DNA of 64,000 nt, from assembly GCF_004364345.1 (NCBI RefSeq), contig NZ_SOCA01000002.1, positions 447,711 through 511,710 of the forward strand, written 5' to 3'. Below, piece after piece: positions 9,437-19,400 of this stretch. The stretch is from Prosthecobacter fusiformis (GTDB lineage Bacteria > Verrucomicrobiota > Verrucomicrobiia > Verrucomicrobiales > Verrucomicrobiaceae). The notes below the pieces were generated by a model. That model was given only the letters and a program-made list of their open reading frames with translations, ran no database searches and had not been told where the DNA came from. Position numbers and translations under genes: made by a program. Each line of letters opens with the position of its first letter. The first letter of the stretch is position 1.

Positions 9437-10180
9437 TTACAGGCTTTGTAGCGTCTCTCTGCCACGGCGTTTTGTCTCAGGATCATCCTTTTCGCGGTTA
9501 GGCATGGAAAGACCTTGGTTGATCTCTTTTCTGGCTTCTTCCTTTTTGCCCATTTGAGCATACGTGCGGCCTAACTCAATGTAATGAATCAGCCTGTCAG
9601 GCTTCAGGGAGATCGCCCTCTTCAGGCAGGTCACCGCTTCCTCATTGGATGCAGTCGGCAGTTCCCCATACACCAGTCTGGCGATTCCCCGGGTGATGTT
9701 GTTCATGCCCGCCAGTGCCTGATGCCATCGCCCCAGCAGATGCCAGGCGTAATCGTCCCCGGGATTTAACTTCGTCGCTTTTTCTGCCGCTTCTTTGATC
9801 TTTTTAGACGCCTCGATCTTTTCTCGATTCCCCATTAACGGCGTCATCTTCCCATACACAATCGCGATGGCAAGATGGCCGTCAGCATTGTTCGGGGCTG
9901 CCTTGACCGCCCGCTGTGCATAGCTCAGCGCGGTTTTGGCAGAGCTCATCTTGTCCGCATTCGTCTTGAGATCATCCATGCGAAAAACATACTGCCGGGC
10001 TATTTTGACCAGCAGTGATGCATCCTGAGGCGTTTGCTTTTCTGCCGGCAGATAATGTTTCAAAGCCTCATCCGGTTTGAATAACTGGTCCATAGCATCC
10101 CCCTGACGGACCAGATCATTGGCCAATCCAGAGGAGCACAAAGCGATGCCTGCGATGCAAAAGAGGATGTTCATTTTCAT
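9437..10180 (-). CDS. Exported tetratricopeptide-repeat protein
   Basis: 247 residues with a signal peptide (MKMNILFCIAGIALCSSGLA). TPR-like helices run from about residue 25 to the end, with segments such as DAMDQLFKPDEALKHYLPA, ALSYAQRAVKAAPNNADGHL and DYAWHLLGRWHQALAGMN. The layout resembles the RMD/DUF-type periplasmic TPR proteins of PVC bacteria. It starts 12 bases after the stop of the methyltransferase gene on the same strand, so it may be the last gene of the lipid cluster. Function unknown, probably protein-protein contact in the periplasm. Confidence 0.7.
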   Translation of the reverse strand: MKMNILFCIAGIALCSSGLANDLVRQGDAMDQLFKPDEALKHYLPAEKQTPQDASLLVKIARQYVFRMDDLKTNADKMSSAKTALSYAQRAVKAAPNNADGHLAIAIVYGKMTPLMGNREKIEASKKIKEAAEKATKLNPGDDYAWHLLGRWHQALAGMNNITRGIARLVYGELPTASNEEAVTCLKRAISLKPDRLIHYIELGRTYAQMGKKEEARKEINQGLSMPNREKDDPETKRRGRETLQSL

Positions 10181-10192
10181 ATCCGTGGCGGT

Positions 10193-11230
10193 TTAAGGTT
10201 TCACAAAACGGTAGTGGGAGACCATCCATTCTTCTCCATCGCGGTATCCCCACAGCTCTGCACAGGCCATGTAAAAAATGCGCCAGTAAGCCCACCACTT
10301 CACCGCCTGGTCCTTGCCGTAGGTATCTGCAAATAAAGGCATAATCTCCGCCTTGTGTTCATCCATCTTGGACAGCCAGGCCTCGGATGTCTTGCTGTAG
10401 TGCATCCCGCTCACACACCAGTGATCTTCGATCTTGAGGTCATCTTGGAAATACAGCAGCAGATCATCCGAGGGCATCTGACCGCCCGTGAAAAAGTACT
10501 TCGCCATCCAGTCATCATCGCTCGTCACCTCATAGTGATACGCATATTCACGGTGGGTGAAGATATGCACAAACAACTTGCCGCCTGGTTTTAACCAAGT
10601 GGATACCCGTCGCAGAAGCTCTTGGTAATTCTTCATGTGCTCAAACATTTCCACCGAGACACAGCGGTCGAAAACGCCCTCACCCACTCCCTCGAAATGA
10701 ATCATATTGGCGGTGACGACCGTTAGGTTTTTGAGACCTCTCTGTCTTGCTTCAGCGTCGATGAATTCTTTCTGCGTGCGTGAATTGGAGACGCTGGTGA
10801 TCTGAGCTTTCGGATAATGCTCCGCCATCCATAGCGACAGAGATCCCCACCCGCAGCCCAGCTCTAGAATATGCTGTCCATCTTGCAGTTCCGCACGCTC
10901 ACAAGTCATCTTCAGCATGATCGCTTCAGATTCGTCAAAGGTCGTTGTCGGCTCCGGCCAATAGCCGCTGCTATACTTCAAATGCTTGCCCAGGCATAGC
11001 TGGTAAAAGCGCGTCGGCACTTCGTAGTGCTGCTCATTCGCTTCATCGGTAGCGATGGCCACCGGACTTTTCTTCAGACCTTCCACATGCTGCATCAGCG
11101 CCGCCTTTTGATCTTCAATGTTAGGCTGCTTCTGCTTGCGGAGTGTGTTAGCCAGGCGTTGCCGGATGCCAAAGCGGATGGCCGCATCCGGCAGGATGTC
11201 TTTCGCGAGGAGGTCGTTGAGATTGAGCAT
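10193..11230 (-). CDS. CFA-synthase-family SAM methyltransferase, coclaurine-N-methyltransferase-like
   Basis: 345 residues from the ATG at 11230 (MLNLNDLLAKDILPD). The frame stays open to 11848, but that extension overlaps the DUF1295 gene and has no family similarity. SAM motif I is HILELGCGWGSLSLWMA. The C-terminal half (VSVEMFEHMKNYQELL, DDDWMAKYFFTGGQMPS, LLLYFQDDL, YWRIFYMACAELWGY, GEEWMVSHYRF) closely follows plant coclaurine N-methyltransferase and its bacterial homologues, a branch of the cyclopropane-fatty-acid-synthase family. The substrate could be an unsaturated fatty acyl chain or an amine. It is the second methyltransferase of the cluster. Confidence 0.8.
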   Translation of the reverse strand: MLNLNDLLAKDILPDAAIRFGIRQRLANTLRKQKQPNIEDQKAALMQHVEGLKKSPVAIATDEANEQHYEVPTRFYQLCLGKHLKYSSGYWPEPTTTFDESEAIMLKMTCERAELQDGQHILELGCGWGSLSLWMAEHYPKAQITSVSNSRTQKEFIDAEARQRGLKNLTVVTANMIHFEGVGEGVFDRCVSVEMFEHMKNYQELLRRVSTWLKPGGKLFVHIFTHREYAYHYEVTSDDDWMAKYFFTGGQMPSDDLLLYFQDDLKIEDHWCVSGMHYSKTSEAWLSKMDEHKAEIMPLFADTYGKDQAVKWWAYWRIFYMACAELWGYRDGEEWMVSHYRFVKP

Positions 11231-11268
11231 AGGATGGAAAATTTTGCGCGTAAGTCCAGTCGCCAGAT

Positions 11269-12036
11269 TCACTTTTTTGGAAACCACGGCACAAAGGCGC
11301 TCGTGGTTCGCTGATATTCCCGGAAGGAATCTCCACGCTTTTCCAGCGACAGTTTTTCCGTGAGGGGAACCCCCGTCACGTTTAACAAGAAGTGCAGCAT
11401 CGCTGCGGGTGCCACGATGGCGGTCCAGCCCCAGGGCGCAGGCAGTGCCATCAAAAACAGCCCCCACCAGAGCAGCGACTGGAAGAAATAATTCGGATGT
11501 CGGCTGTAGTGCCACAGCCCCACTTGGCAGACGGCCTTGGCATCCTTGTTGGTTCTCTTGAATCCCGCCAGTTGGGCATCCGCAATGGCCTCGCCCGTGA
11601 GGGCCAGGAACCATAAGCCTAGTCCTGCATATTCCAGCGGGTGAAACGCCTCTGCATCCTGTTGGGAAATGAGATGCACTGGCAGCATCAGCAGCCAGAC
11701 CAGCAGCCCTTGCATCAGGAAGAAGGCCAGGAAAGCCCTCTCTCGGTTCTTCTTCCATTTTTCCCGCAGCACCGCATAGCGCGGGTCTTCCTTCGGATGA
11801 TGGCTGGCCACCCGTTTCCATAAATGCACCCCCAGTCTCAGGCTCCACGCCGCCACCAGCACAGCGATGGCCACCCTACGCGGCATCCATCCGTCGTTTG
11901 CAAATGCATACCAGGCGGCCACTGGAGCAAAGGCCAGTGACCACGTCACATCCACGAAGGAGTAGTTATCCAATCGGAGGCTCAGCCACCAAGTCAGGAA
12001 AAACAGGGTCAGCAGGATGAGTGCGGCGACAGTCAT
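11269..12036 (-). CDS. DUF1295 membrane protein (steroid 5-alpha-reductase-like fold)
   Basis: 255 residues with about six membrane segments. The C-terminal signature LWHYSRHPNYFFQSLLWWG is the conserved motif of DUF1295 and of the 3-oxo-5-alpha-steroid 4-dehydrogenase/isoprenylcysteine methyltransferase superfamily, where it helps bind NADPH or SAM. Such proteins often accompany CFA synthase and DUF1365 genes and may reduce or modify lipid chains. The start codon lies inside the end of the DUF2062 gene (4-base overlap), so translation is probably coupled. Confidence 0.88.
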   Translation of the reverse strand: MTVAALILLTLFFLTWWLSLRLDNYSFVDVTWSLAFAPVAAWYAFANDGWMPRRVAIAVLVAAWSLRLGVHLWKRVASHHPKEDPRYAVLREKWKKNRERAFLAFFLMQGLLVWLLMLPVHLISQQDAEAFHPLEYAGLGLWFLALTGEAIADAQLAGFKRTNKDAKAVCQVGLWHYSRHPNYFFQSLLWWGLFLMALPAPWGWTAIVAPAAMLHFLLNVTGVPLTEKLSLEKRGDSFREYQRTTSAFVPWFPKK

Positions 12037-12527
12037 GGTGTGGATGGGCGTAATGGATTGCGTGTGGCCAGATGCTCAATGAGCGGCTTCGAACTGAAAT
12101 AGATCACGGCCATAAGAACCGGGGCCACCAGACACCAGACCGCGATGCCATACAGAGCCGTCATTCCATAGTCCTTGAAGAAGGGGATGGGTTCGGCAAA
12201 GAAACGCTCGATCATGCTTGGGATGTGAATGCTCACATGCGGTGCATTGAAGAGCCATTCACCCGCCCGGTAAAAACCCAGGATCAGCGCCCATTGCAGC
12301 GGATAAGCCAGGGTTTTGAAAGCCTGCAAGATCGGCTGGTTCAGCTTCAATGGAACACCCGCTAGCAAGGTCAGCAGCGTGTTGGATCCAATGATGGGGA
12401 AGATTCCCAGCGTGATGCCATAGGCGATGGCCTGGGAGATCTTCGCCGGCGTTGTGCCCTGGGTGAGTTGCTGCATGATGGGATTCACCACCCAGCGCCT
12501 CCATGGGCCAGTCTTCTTTGGGGTCAT
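12033..12527 (-). CDS. DUF2062 membrane protein
   Basis: 164 residues. The segment AKISQAIAYGITLGIFPIIGSNTLLT and the following helices (LKLNQPILQAFKTLAYPLQWAL) match DUF2062, a small family with two to four membrane segments found beside glycosyl- and lipid-modifying enzymes. It overlaps both neighbours by four bases (ATGA junctions), placing it firmly in the operon. Role unknown, possibly a lipid-handling membrane partner. Confidence 0.82.
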   Translation of the reverse strand: MTPKKTGPWRRWVVNPIMQQLTQGTTPAKISQAIAYGITLGIFPIIGSNTLLTLLAGVPLKLNQPILQAFKTLAYPLQWALILGFYRAGEWLFNAPHVSIHIPSMIERFFAEPIPFFKDYGMTALYGIAVWCLVAPVLMAVIYFSSKPLIEHLATRNPLRPSTP

Positions 12528-12859
12528 GCCTTCCTCCTCAGCAGCACCTCTTCCACCTTACCGTTCATAGGCACCTTGAAGAGCTGGATCAGGGCATACA
12601 CCGCCATCGCAATGTTTCCCAGAAGCAGGACTGCAATCAGCCATGCCCCGCGGGCCACCCATGAAACTTCCTTGTACGCGATCCAACAGTAAAAAGTGAG
12701 GAATCCCCAATACGCATCAAACAGCGTCGCGATCCACCATGGATGCGTCCATGTTTCATAGGGAATCTTCCACAAAGTCACCTGCGTGCTGGCCCAGGTT
12801 GTCACGGCCAGCATGGACAGCAGGACCACAATGAAAAATAGACGCAGGATGAGGATCAT
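12524..12859 (-). CDS. DUF1475 small membrane protein
   Basis: 111 residues from the ATG at 12859, with three hydrophobic segments. The order TTWASTQVTLWKIP, PWWIATLFDAYWGFLTFYCW and LLGNIAMAVYAL matches DUF1475. A GTG at 12898 would add 13 residues and overlap the upstream TGA as GTGA, so coupled initiation there is a real alternative; the ATG fits the family's short N-terminus better. It sits between the cyclopropane synthase and DUF2062. No biochemical role is known. Confidence 0.78.
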   Translation of the reverse strand: MILILRLFFIVVLLSMLAVTTWASTQVTLWKIPYETWTHPWWIATLFDAYWGFLTFYCWIAYKEVSWVARGAWLIAVLLLGNIAMAVYALIQLFKVPMNGKVEEVLLRRKA

Positions 12860-12894
12860 GACTTTGATAGGTTGAGTTTTATTTGTCGATATTA

Positions 12895-14184
12895 TCACCA
12901 GGTTCGGTGAAGTTGTTCATTGTTAGGCCGCGTATAGACAGCCTGAACCACGCTGATGTTGCGAGTGGCAAAGGCCGCCTCACAGTATTGAAGGTAATAG
13001 TTCCACTTGCGGATAAAGGTTTCGTCAAAGCCCAGTTCTTTCACTTCATCCAGTCGGGCATTGAAGCGCTCAAACCATAACCGCAATGTCTTCGCATAGC
13101 CGGCCCCCAGGTCCTCCAGCCCATGTAGAAAGAGATCACCCGTCTTATTGATGGCTTGATTCACCCGCGCCATGCTCAGCAGCAGAGAACCAGGAAAAAT
13201 GTGCTTCTGGATCCAATCCACACCTTGCACCAAATTCTTATATCGGCAGTCCGGCACAGTGATCACCTGAAAAGCCAGCAACCCCTGTGGTTTCAGCACC
13301 TCCTGGCATTTCGCGAAGTATCCATCCACATACGCCTCACCCACCGCCTCCAGCATTTCGATCGAGGCGATCTTATCATACTGCCCCGTCACCAGCCGGT
13401 AATCTTGCAGACGGATCTCCACCAAATGGTCCAGGCCCTCCCGCTTCACCCGCGCCGTTGCATAATTGTGCTGCTCTTGGGAGATCGTCACCGCCGTCAC
13501 CCGGCATCCGTATTCTCTCGCCGCATGCGTGCAGAAGCCGCCCCATCCGCAGCCGATCTCCAGTACATGATCAGTCGCCTTCAGTTCCAGCTTCTGGCAC
13601 AGCGCATCATATTTGCCAAACTGTGCTTCTTCCAACGGCTGGCCTTCATGCTCAAAACGCGCCGCAGAATAAGTCATCGTCTTGTCCAGCCAGAGCGCGT
13701 AAAACTCATTCCCCAGGTCATAATGTTCTGCGATATTCCTCCGGCTTGTCTTCAGGCTGTTAGGTCGCAGTAGATGCAGAGCTCGGTTGTAAGCCCGCAG
13801 CAGATTCATCCCTCGCAGCTTAGTGGATGAGGCGGCACTTCCTTGGGTCGCGTGGATGTTTTGGATAAACCATCGGATCACCCCGGCCACATCCTCCGCA
13901 TCCCAGTCACCATGCACATAGGCTTCACCAAAGCCGATGTTACCATAGAGCGCGCATTGGCGGAAGAACTCCACATGATGCACGCGCATTTCCAGCATGT
14001 CTTCCGCATCAGGATTTCCCAGCCGGTGTTCGCGACCGTCCGGCAGCACCATGCGCAGGCCGCCCACAGGGAAGCTTCGCAGGGTGCTCATCACCAGCCT
14101 TTCATAAAAACATGCCCGCTGAGCTTTGGCGGTGGAAGTGGAGACAACTTCGGTATCTTCGAGGCTGAGCGTAGTCGGGTTCAT
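12895..14184 (-). CDS. cfa: Cyclopropane-fatty-acyl-phospholipid synthase
   Basis: 429 residues, normal for the family. It transfers a methylene group from S-adenosylmethionine to the double bond of unsaturated acyl chains in membrane phospholipids. Visible hallmarks are NIGFGEAYVHGDWD near residue 90, AEHYDLGNEFYALWLD before the SAM site, the SAM motif HVLEIGCGWGGFCTHAA, and GVDWIQKHIFPGSLL toward the C-terminus. It overlaps DUF1365 by four bases. The FAD oxidoreductase-DUF1365-cfa order recurs in many bacteria and in Proteobacteria is often tied to oxidative or singlet-oxygen stress; no such regulator is visible here. Confidence 0.95.
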   Translation of the reverse strand: MNPTTLSLEDTEVVSTSTAKAQRACFYERLVMSTLRSFPVGGLRMVLPDGREHRLGNPDAEDMLEMRVHHVEFFRQCALYGNIGFGEAYVHGDWDAEDVAGVIRWFIQNIHATQGSAASSTKLRGMNLLRAYNRALHLLRPNSLKTSRRNIAEHYDLGNEFYALWLDKTMTYSAARFEHEGQPLEEAQFGKYDALCQKLELKATDHVLEIGCGWGGFCTHAAREYGCRVTAVTISQEQHNYATARVKREGLDHLVEIRLQDYRLVTGQYDKIASIEMLEAVGEAYVDGYFAKCQEVLKPQGLLAFQVITVPDCRYKNLVQGVDWIQKHIFPGSLLLSMARVNQAINKTGDLFLHGLEDLGAGYAKTLRLWFERFNARLDEVKELGFDETFIRKWNYYLQYCEAAFATRNISVVQAVYTRPNNEQLHRTW

Positions 14185-14981
14185 GGCTTGATGGGAGAAA
14201 TGGAGCGATGGGGGCGGAAGACGCCGCGTTGCAGGTCCGGCTGATCCGCTTTCCGATGCACGCGCAGGCCCTTCATCCAGAGCCTGAGTGCATGCCAGTG
14301 AATGAGGAAAATCACCCGCAGCGTCAGCAGTGGATACTTGAATGCACAGGCTAGCAGCGCCGAGTCCGTCAGTGGCCGCCGATGGCCTGTCAGGCTGGTG
14401 AGCATCACCCGCTCCCCCCCTTCACGGTCATCCACATGGATCTCCAGATGCTCCGTCGGCAGGCGCAGTTTGAAATCAAAGTTCAGTTCCAAGCCAAAGA
14501 ATGGCGATACATAAAAATGCTTGGGAGTCGTCAGCCGGAAGCGGTCCCCCTCATGCCGTGTCAGCACATAAGGCTTCTGCTCATGAAAGGTGTTTGTCAC
14601 CTCCGCCACTGAACATACCGGCTGACCCTGGGCATCGTAGCAGTAATAAAAGCAGACCGGATTGAAAATATACCCCATGACCCGAGGGAAGGTCAGCAAC
14701 TTCACCTTGGCGATGATTGAAGCATCCACGCCAGCTTCCTGGATCGTCTGCAAAACATTCGCCTTCGTCTCCTTCGCATCTCTCACGATGTGATCTTCAT
14801 CATAGAAGGAGAACAGCGCCCACCTGTTCCGTTTAAAGAATCGCAAATGGTTGGATAGCTCATCCAGTTCATCCAGGTCCAGCCATAGATAAAACAGCCG
14901 ATAGCTGAACCGGTGCACCTTCGGCTTCAGCCGGTGATGCATCACCTCGCATTCGTAAATGGCGGACGCTGCATTCACCAT
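14181..14981 (-). CDS. DUF1365 protein
   Basis: 266 residues. It starts SAIYECEVMHHRLKPKVHRFSYRLFYLWLDLDEL, the diagnostic DUF1365 opening, and continues with FPRVMGYIFNPVCFYYCYD and HVDDREGG. The family almost always lies between an FAD-dependent amine-oxidase-like protein and CFA synthase, as here. It is thought to take part in acyl-chain modification, but the reaction is not established. It overlaps the oxidoreductase by 7 bases and cfa by 4. Confidence 0.92.
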   Translation of the reverse strand: MVNAASAIYECEVMHHRLKPKVHRFSYRLFYLWLDLDELDELSNHLRFFKRNRWALFSFYDEDHIVRDAKETKANVLQTIQEAGVDASIIAKVKLLTFPRVMGYIFNPVCFYYCYDAQGQPVCSVAEVTNTFHEQKPYVLTRHEGDRFRLTTPKHFYVSPFFGLELNFDFKLRLPTEHLEIHVDDREGGERVMLTSLTGHRRPLTDSALLACAFKYPLLTLRVIFLIHWHALRLWMKGLRVHRKADQPDLQRGVFRPHRSISPIKP

Positions 14982-16252
14982 GGCTCCTCCCCTAACAGGT
15001 CACGGCACAGGTTCACCGCCGACATGAATCCGTCTTCATGAAAGCCGTAGCGGAACCAGGCCCCGCAATAATAAGTCGTCTGGTCTTTGGAGATCTGGTT
15101 TAGCTCAGGCAGTCTTTTTTGCGCTGCCGTTGCTTTCACATCAAAGAGCGGGTGCTCATAAGAAATGCGTTTGATGACCTTGGTCGGGTCAATGGCATCC
15201 TCCCCGTTGACGCTCACAAAGTAGTTCTTTTGATCGGATACGCCCTGCAGCAAATTCATCCAGTAATGCGTGCTTGGCTGGATGACTCCGTTAGCGTCAA
15301 ATTCGATGTGATAGTTCCACGACGCCCAGCACTTCCTCGTTCTCGGCATGAACCGGTCATCCGTATGCAACGTCGCGATGTTGGACTGATATTTGAAATG
15401 CGGCAGCAACTCCAGTTCCAGTGCCGTTGGCTCCGCCAGCATCTTAAGGCTCGTCGGCGCATGGGTGGCCAGGATGACCTTGTCAAAAACCTGAGGTTCG
15501 TGACCCTTCACATACACCTTCACCTCTCCATCATGTCGCTCAATTCGTTCCACTGGTGAGTTCAGATGAATACGTTCCCGAAACGGAGCCACCAGCTTAC
15601 GCACATACTGCCGGGAGCCATCCACCACCGTCCACCAGGGGTGCCGGGTTTCCATGCCCAGGAAGCCATGGTTGAACCAAAAGTGCATCAACGTCCTTGC
15701 CGGAAAATCCAACATCAATTCCGGTGGCGTGGACCACACCGCGCTGCCCATCGGCAGGATGTAAAGATCCAGAAAATCCTGCCCATACCCCCGCGCCTCC
15801 GCATACTCCCGCAACGTCATGTGCTCAAACTGCGGATCATTCATCGCTGCCACCGTCTCTTCGTTGAAGCGTTTGATCTTCAGCAGGAATTTCCAAAAAC
15901 GCGGGCTTAGCAGATTGCTGCGCTGGCCGAAAATGGTATCCAGGTTTTTGCCATTGTACTCATAACCAGTCGGCAGATGCCGCAGACTAAAGGACATGTC
16001 CGTCCTCTTGGTCTCCACCCCCAGTTCTTTAAACAACCGGCAGAGCAGGGGATACGTCTGGTGATTGAAGACCATGAATCCCGTATCGATGGGCAGCCTT
16101 CGGCCATCCTCAGTCACTTCCACCGTATTCGTATGCCCGCCAATATAGTCTGCTGCCTCGTATAATGTGATGTCGAACTTTTTGTCTAAAAAATAGGCGC
16201 ATCCTAAGCCGGAAATACCGCTCCCGATGATGCATAGACGTGGTTTTGACAT
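14975..16252 (-). CDS. NAD(P)/FAD-dependent oxidoreductase (amine-oxidase/desaturase-like)
   Basis: 425 residues from the ATG at 16252, which directly precedes the dinucleotide-binding strand RLCIIGSGISGLGCAYFL. The longer frame to 16300 only adds a hydrophilic leader. The second FAD motif TGFMVFNHQTYPLLCRLFKEL and the C-terminal YYCGAWFRYGFHEDG fit the COG2907-type oxidoreductases found in DUF1365/CFA clusters. It is the first gene of the operon. Likely role is oxidation or isomerisation of acyl chains before or after methylation (inference). Confidence 0.88.
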   Translation of the reverse strand: MSKPRLCIIGSGISGLGCAYFLDKKFDITLYEAADYIGGHTNTVEVTEDGRRLPIDTGFMVFNHQTYPLLCRLFKELGVETKRTDMSFSLRHLPTGYEYNGKNLDTIFGQRSNLLSPRFWKFLLKIKRFNEETVAAMNDPQFEHMTLREYAEARGYGQDFLDLYILPMGSAVWSTPPELMLDFPARTLMHFWFNHGFLGMETRHPWWTVVDGSRQYVRKLVAPFRERIHLNSPVERIERHDGEVKVYVKGHEPQVFDKVILATHAPTSLKMLAEPTALELELLPHFKYQSNIATLHTDDRFMPRTRKCWASWNYHIEFDANGVIQPSTHYWMNLLQGVSDQKNYFVSVNGEDAIDPTKVIKRISYEHPLFDVKATAAQKRLPELNQISKDQTTYYCGAWFRYGFHEDGFMSAVNLCRDLLGEEPW

Positions 16253-16413
16253 GGGCGTGTTTAATATTTTGTCGAATTCACCCAGTTCTTCGACTGCCAC
16301 CGCCGGGTGGATTCATCTCCTTTTAAAGGACCGCCATAAAAGTACCTGTTCCCGTCATCCGGTGCCGAGACACGGGGATGCCAGACACGTTGGTAGTAAG
16401 GATACCCTCCCGC

Positions 16414-19400
16414 ATGAAACACTTTCTCATCCTCACCCTCGGGCTTTCGGTCGTCGCCTATGCCGCCCCCCCGCCTGCGGATGGCATCAAGTCCAAGACC
16501 ACCTATGCCGCTGCTTATGGCCCCACGAACAATGAGGCCATGGTGGACCCTGCCAAAGATTTGCCCCGCTATCCCGCCGTTGCACCCAAGGACGCGGCGG
16601 CTACCTGGCAGGTAAAAACAGGCTTCCGGCTGGAACTCGTCGCCCATGAGCCTCTGGTCCGTGATCCCATCGCGGTTTGTTTTGATGAGCGTGGTCGCAT
16701 GTTCGTCTGTGAAATGATCGACTATTCAGAGATGCGTGACGTCACCCCTCACCTCGGTCGCATTTCCATGCTGGAGGACAAAGACGGAGATGGCTTCTTT
16801 GAAACCAGCCAGGTCTTTGCCGATAATCTCCCCTGGCCCACCGGCCTCATCTGGGCCAATGGCGGTCTTTACGTTGGAGCCACGCCAGACATCTGGCGCT
16901 TCGAGGACAAGGATGGCGATGGCACTGCTGAGGTGCGTCAAAAGATCTTCACGGGCTTTGGCACCGGATTGAAAATCCTCAATGTCCAAGGCCTCATGAA
17001 CAGCTTCCAGTGGGGACAGGACAACCGTATCCACATCCTCGCCGGTGGTGGCAACCGGGGGGCGATCCAATGTCTCCTCCGACCGGAACTGCCTGCGCAG
17101 GAACTCGGCGGTAAGGATTTTTGGTTCGATCCCCTTACTCACGAATTTGGCCTGGAAGGTGGAGGTGCCCAGTATGGCATGAGCTTTGATAACTATGGGC
17201 GCAAGTTCGGCTGCTCGAATTCAGACCACCTTCAATACTGGGTCTATGACACCAAGTATGCAGCCCGGAATCCCTACTACTCGATGCCTGCTGCCCGCAC
17301 AAGCATCGCGGCGGATGGCGGTGCTGCCGAGGTATTCCGCCTGAGCCCGGATGAACCCTGGCGCATCATCCGCACCCGCTGGCGTGTTGCTGGTGTGGTC
17401 AAAGGTGCCGTGGAAGGGGGCGGTCGCGTCAGCGGTTACTTTACCGGCGCTACGGGCACCACCATCTATCGTGGGGATGCCTATGGCCCTGACTTTTTAA
17501 ACAACAGCTTCACGGGCGATGCCGGTGGCCAGCTCATCCATCGCAAAATCATTCGTTATGCCGAAAACGGCATCGACCTCGTTGGCGAGCGTCCCGCGGA
17601 TGAACACGGGATCGAATTCGCCGCCAGCGATGACACCTGGGTCCGCGTGGTCAACTTTGCCAATGCCCCCGATGGTCACCTCTATGTCTGTGATATGTAT
17701 CGCGAGATCATCGAGCATCCCTGGAGCGTACCTGACGAAATCAAAAAACATCTCGATCTAAACAGTGGCAATGACCGTGGCCGCATCTGGCGCATCGTCC
17801 AAACCGGCGCGAACAAGCCCGCCACCTATCGCACCCGGCCCGCTCTGGACCAAGCCTCAACCGATAAACTCGTCCAGACCCTCGCCCACCCGAATGGCTG
17901 GCATCGCGATACCGCCACCCGTCTTTTGTATGAAAAGAAACGACTGTCCTCCATGCTTCCTCTCCAGGACATAATGGAAGGCGACACCGACCCTGTGGCC
18001 AAGCTTCATGTTATGCAGGCTCTTCAGGCCATCGGTCAGCTCACTGAAGACATACTTCTCATCGCCCTCAAAGACAAAAACCCTTTCGTTAAGGAGCGGG
18101 CACTGACTTTGCTGGACAGTGTTTACCCGGATGCTCAATACCCCGCTGAGGTGATGAAGGTAATCACCCATTATTCATTCAAATCTTCCTCTCCAAGGGT
18201 CGCATATCAACTGGCGCTCACCCTGGCCGGCCTTCCAGCAGGCCATGATGCCGTCAGCGAATTGCGTTCTATAGGCAGAAAGCCACGTCTTGTCGAAGCG
18301 ATTGCCAGCGGTCGGCCAGAACACGCCTTTAGACTGCAAAAGGAAATGGAGCGACCTGCAGGAAAAGTGGGGCACCCCCACGAAGTCCAGCTTGCTTTGA
18401 TTGACATCATCGGTGCACGCAATGAAAGCGCAGAAGTCCAGGAGCTGCTTCAATTGTGGACACGCGATGACAGCCGTCTTCAGGCTGACAAACTCGCTGC
18501 CCTCGGCACCGGGCTTCGCCGCGCAGGCACCACCCTGGCCAAAGTGGATAAGGAAGGCAAACTCACCGCCGTTTTCACCAAAGCCGTAGCGACTGCCCAG
18601 GACGCCACCGCCGAAGAGCGATCCCGGCTCGAAGCCCTCAGCCTTCTTTCCCTAGCCACCCCAGATCAAGCTCAAGAAGCCTTGGAGGCCTGCCTGAAAT
18701 CGGACCAGTCCGCCGCCATCCAAACGGCTGCCGTGATGGCGCTCAAAGACCTGACCCCAAAAGGCCTCGCTCATCTCTTGCTCACAGCTTGGCCCGGCCT
18801 GAAGCCCAAGGCCCGTGATACCGCCCAGGCTGCTGTATTGGCACGGGATGACAGCGTGCTTGCTCTTCTGGAATCCATGGGAGCGAATACTCCAGTCCTG
18901 AAACCGGCTGACCTCAGCGCCTCACAGGTCCAGGCTTTGGCGAAGCATAAGAACGACAAGGTTTCCGCTCTTGCCAAAACCGTTCTCGCTTCCGTCATCC
19001 CACCGTCGCGTGAGGAGGTCGTGAAGAAATTCCAGCCCGCTCTCAGCCTGAAAGGCGATGCTGCCGCCGGCAATCAGGTCTTCATGGCCCGCTGCTTCGC
19101 CTGCCATGTTGCCAACGGCCAGGGGATCGAAGTCGGCCCCGGCTTCACCACAGTCAAAACTCGCGGTAAAGAAGGCCTGCTCACTGCCATCCTCGAGCCT
19201 CATAAGGAAGTCGCCTCCCAATACATCGCCTACACCGTGAATACCAAAGACGGCCAGACCCTCAGCGGCATCATCGCCAAGGACGATGCCAGCAGCATGA
19301 CCCTCAAGATGATGGGCGGTGCCGAAATCACCGTTCAGCGCTCGAACATCCAGGGCAGCACTTCCAATGGCCAAAGCCTCATGCCCGAAGGCCTGGAGCA

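Noticed and set aside
11231-11848. Upstream extension of the second methyltransferase frame (would give 551 aa)
   Set aside because: The extension overlaps the DUF1295 gene in another frame and encodes low-complexity sequence with no family match. The ATG at 11230 gives the normal length.
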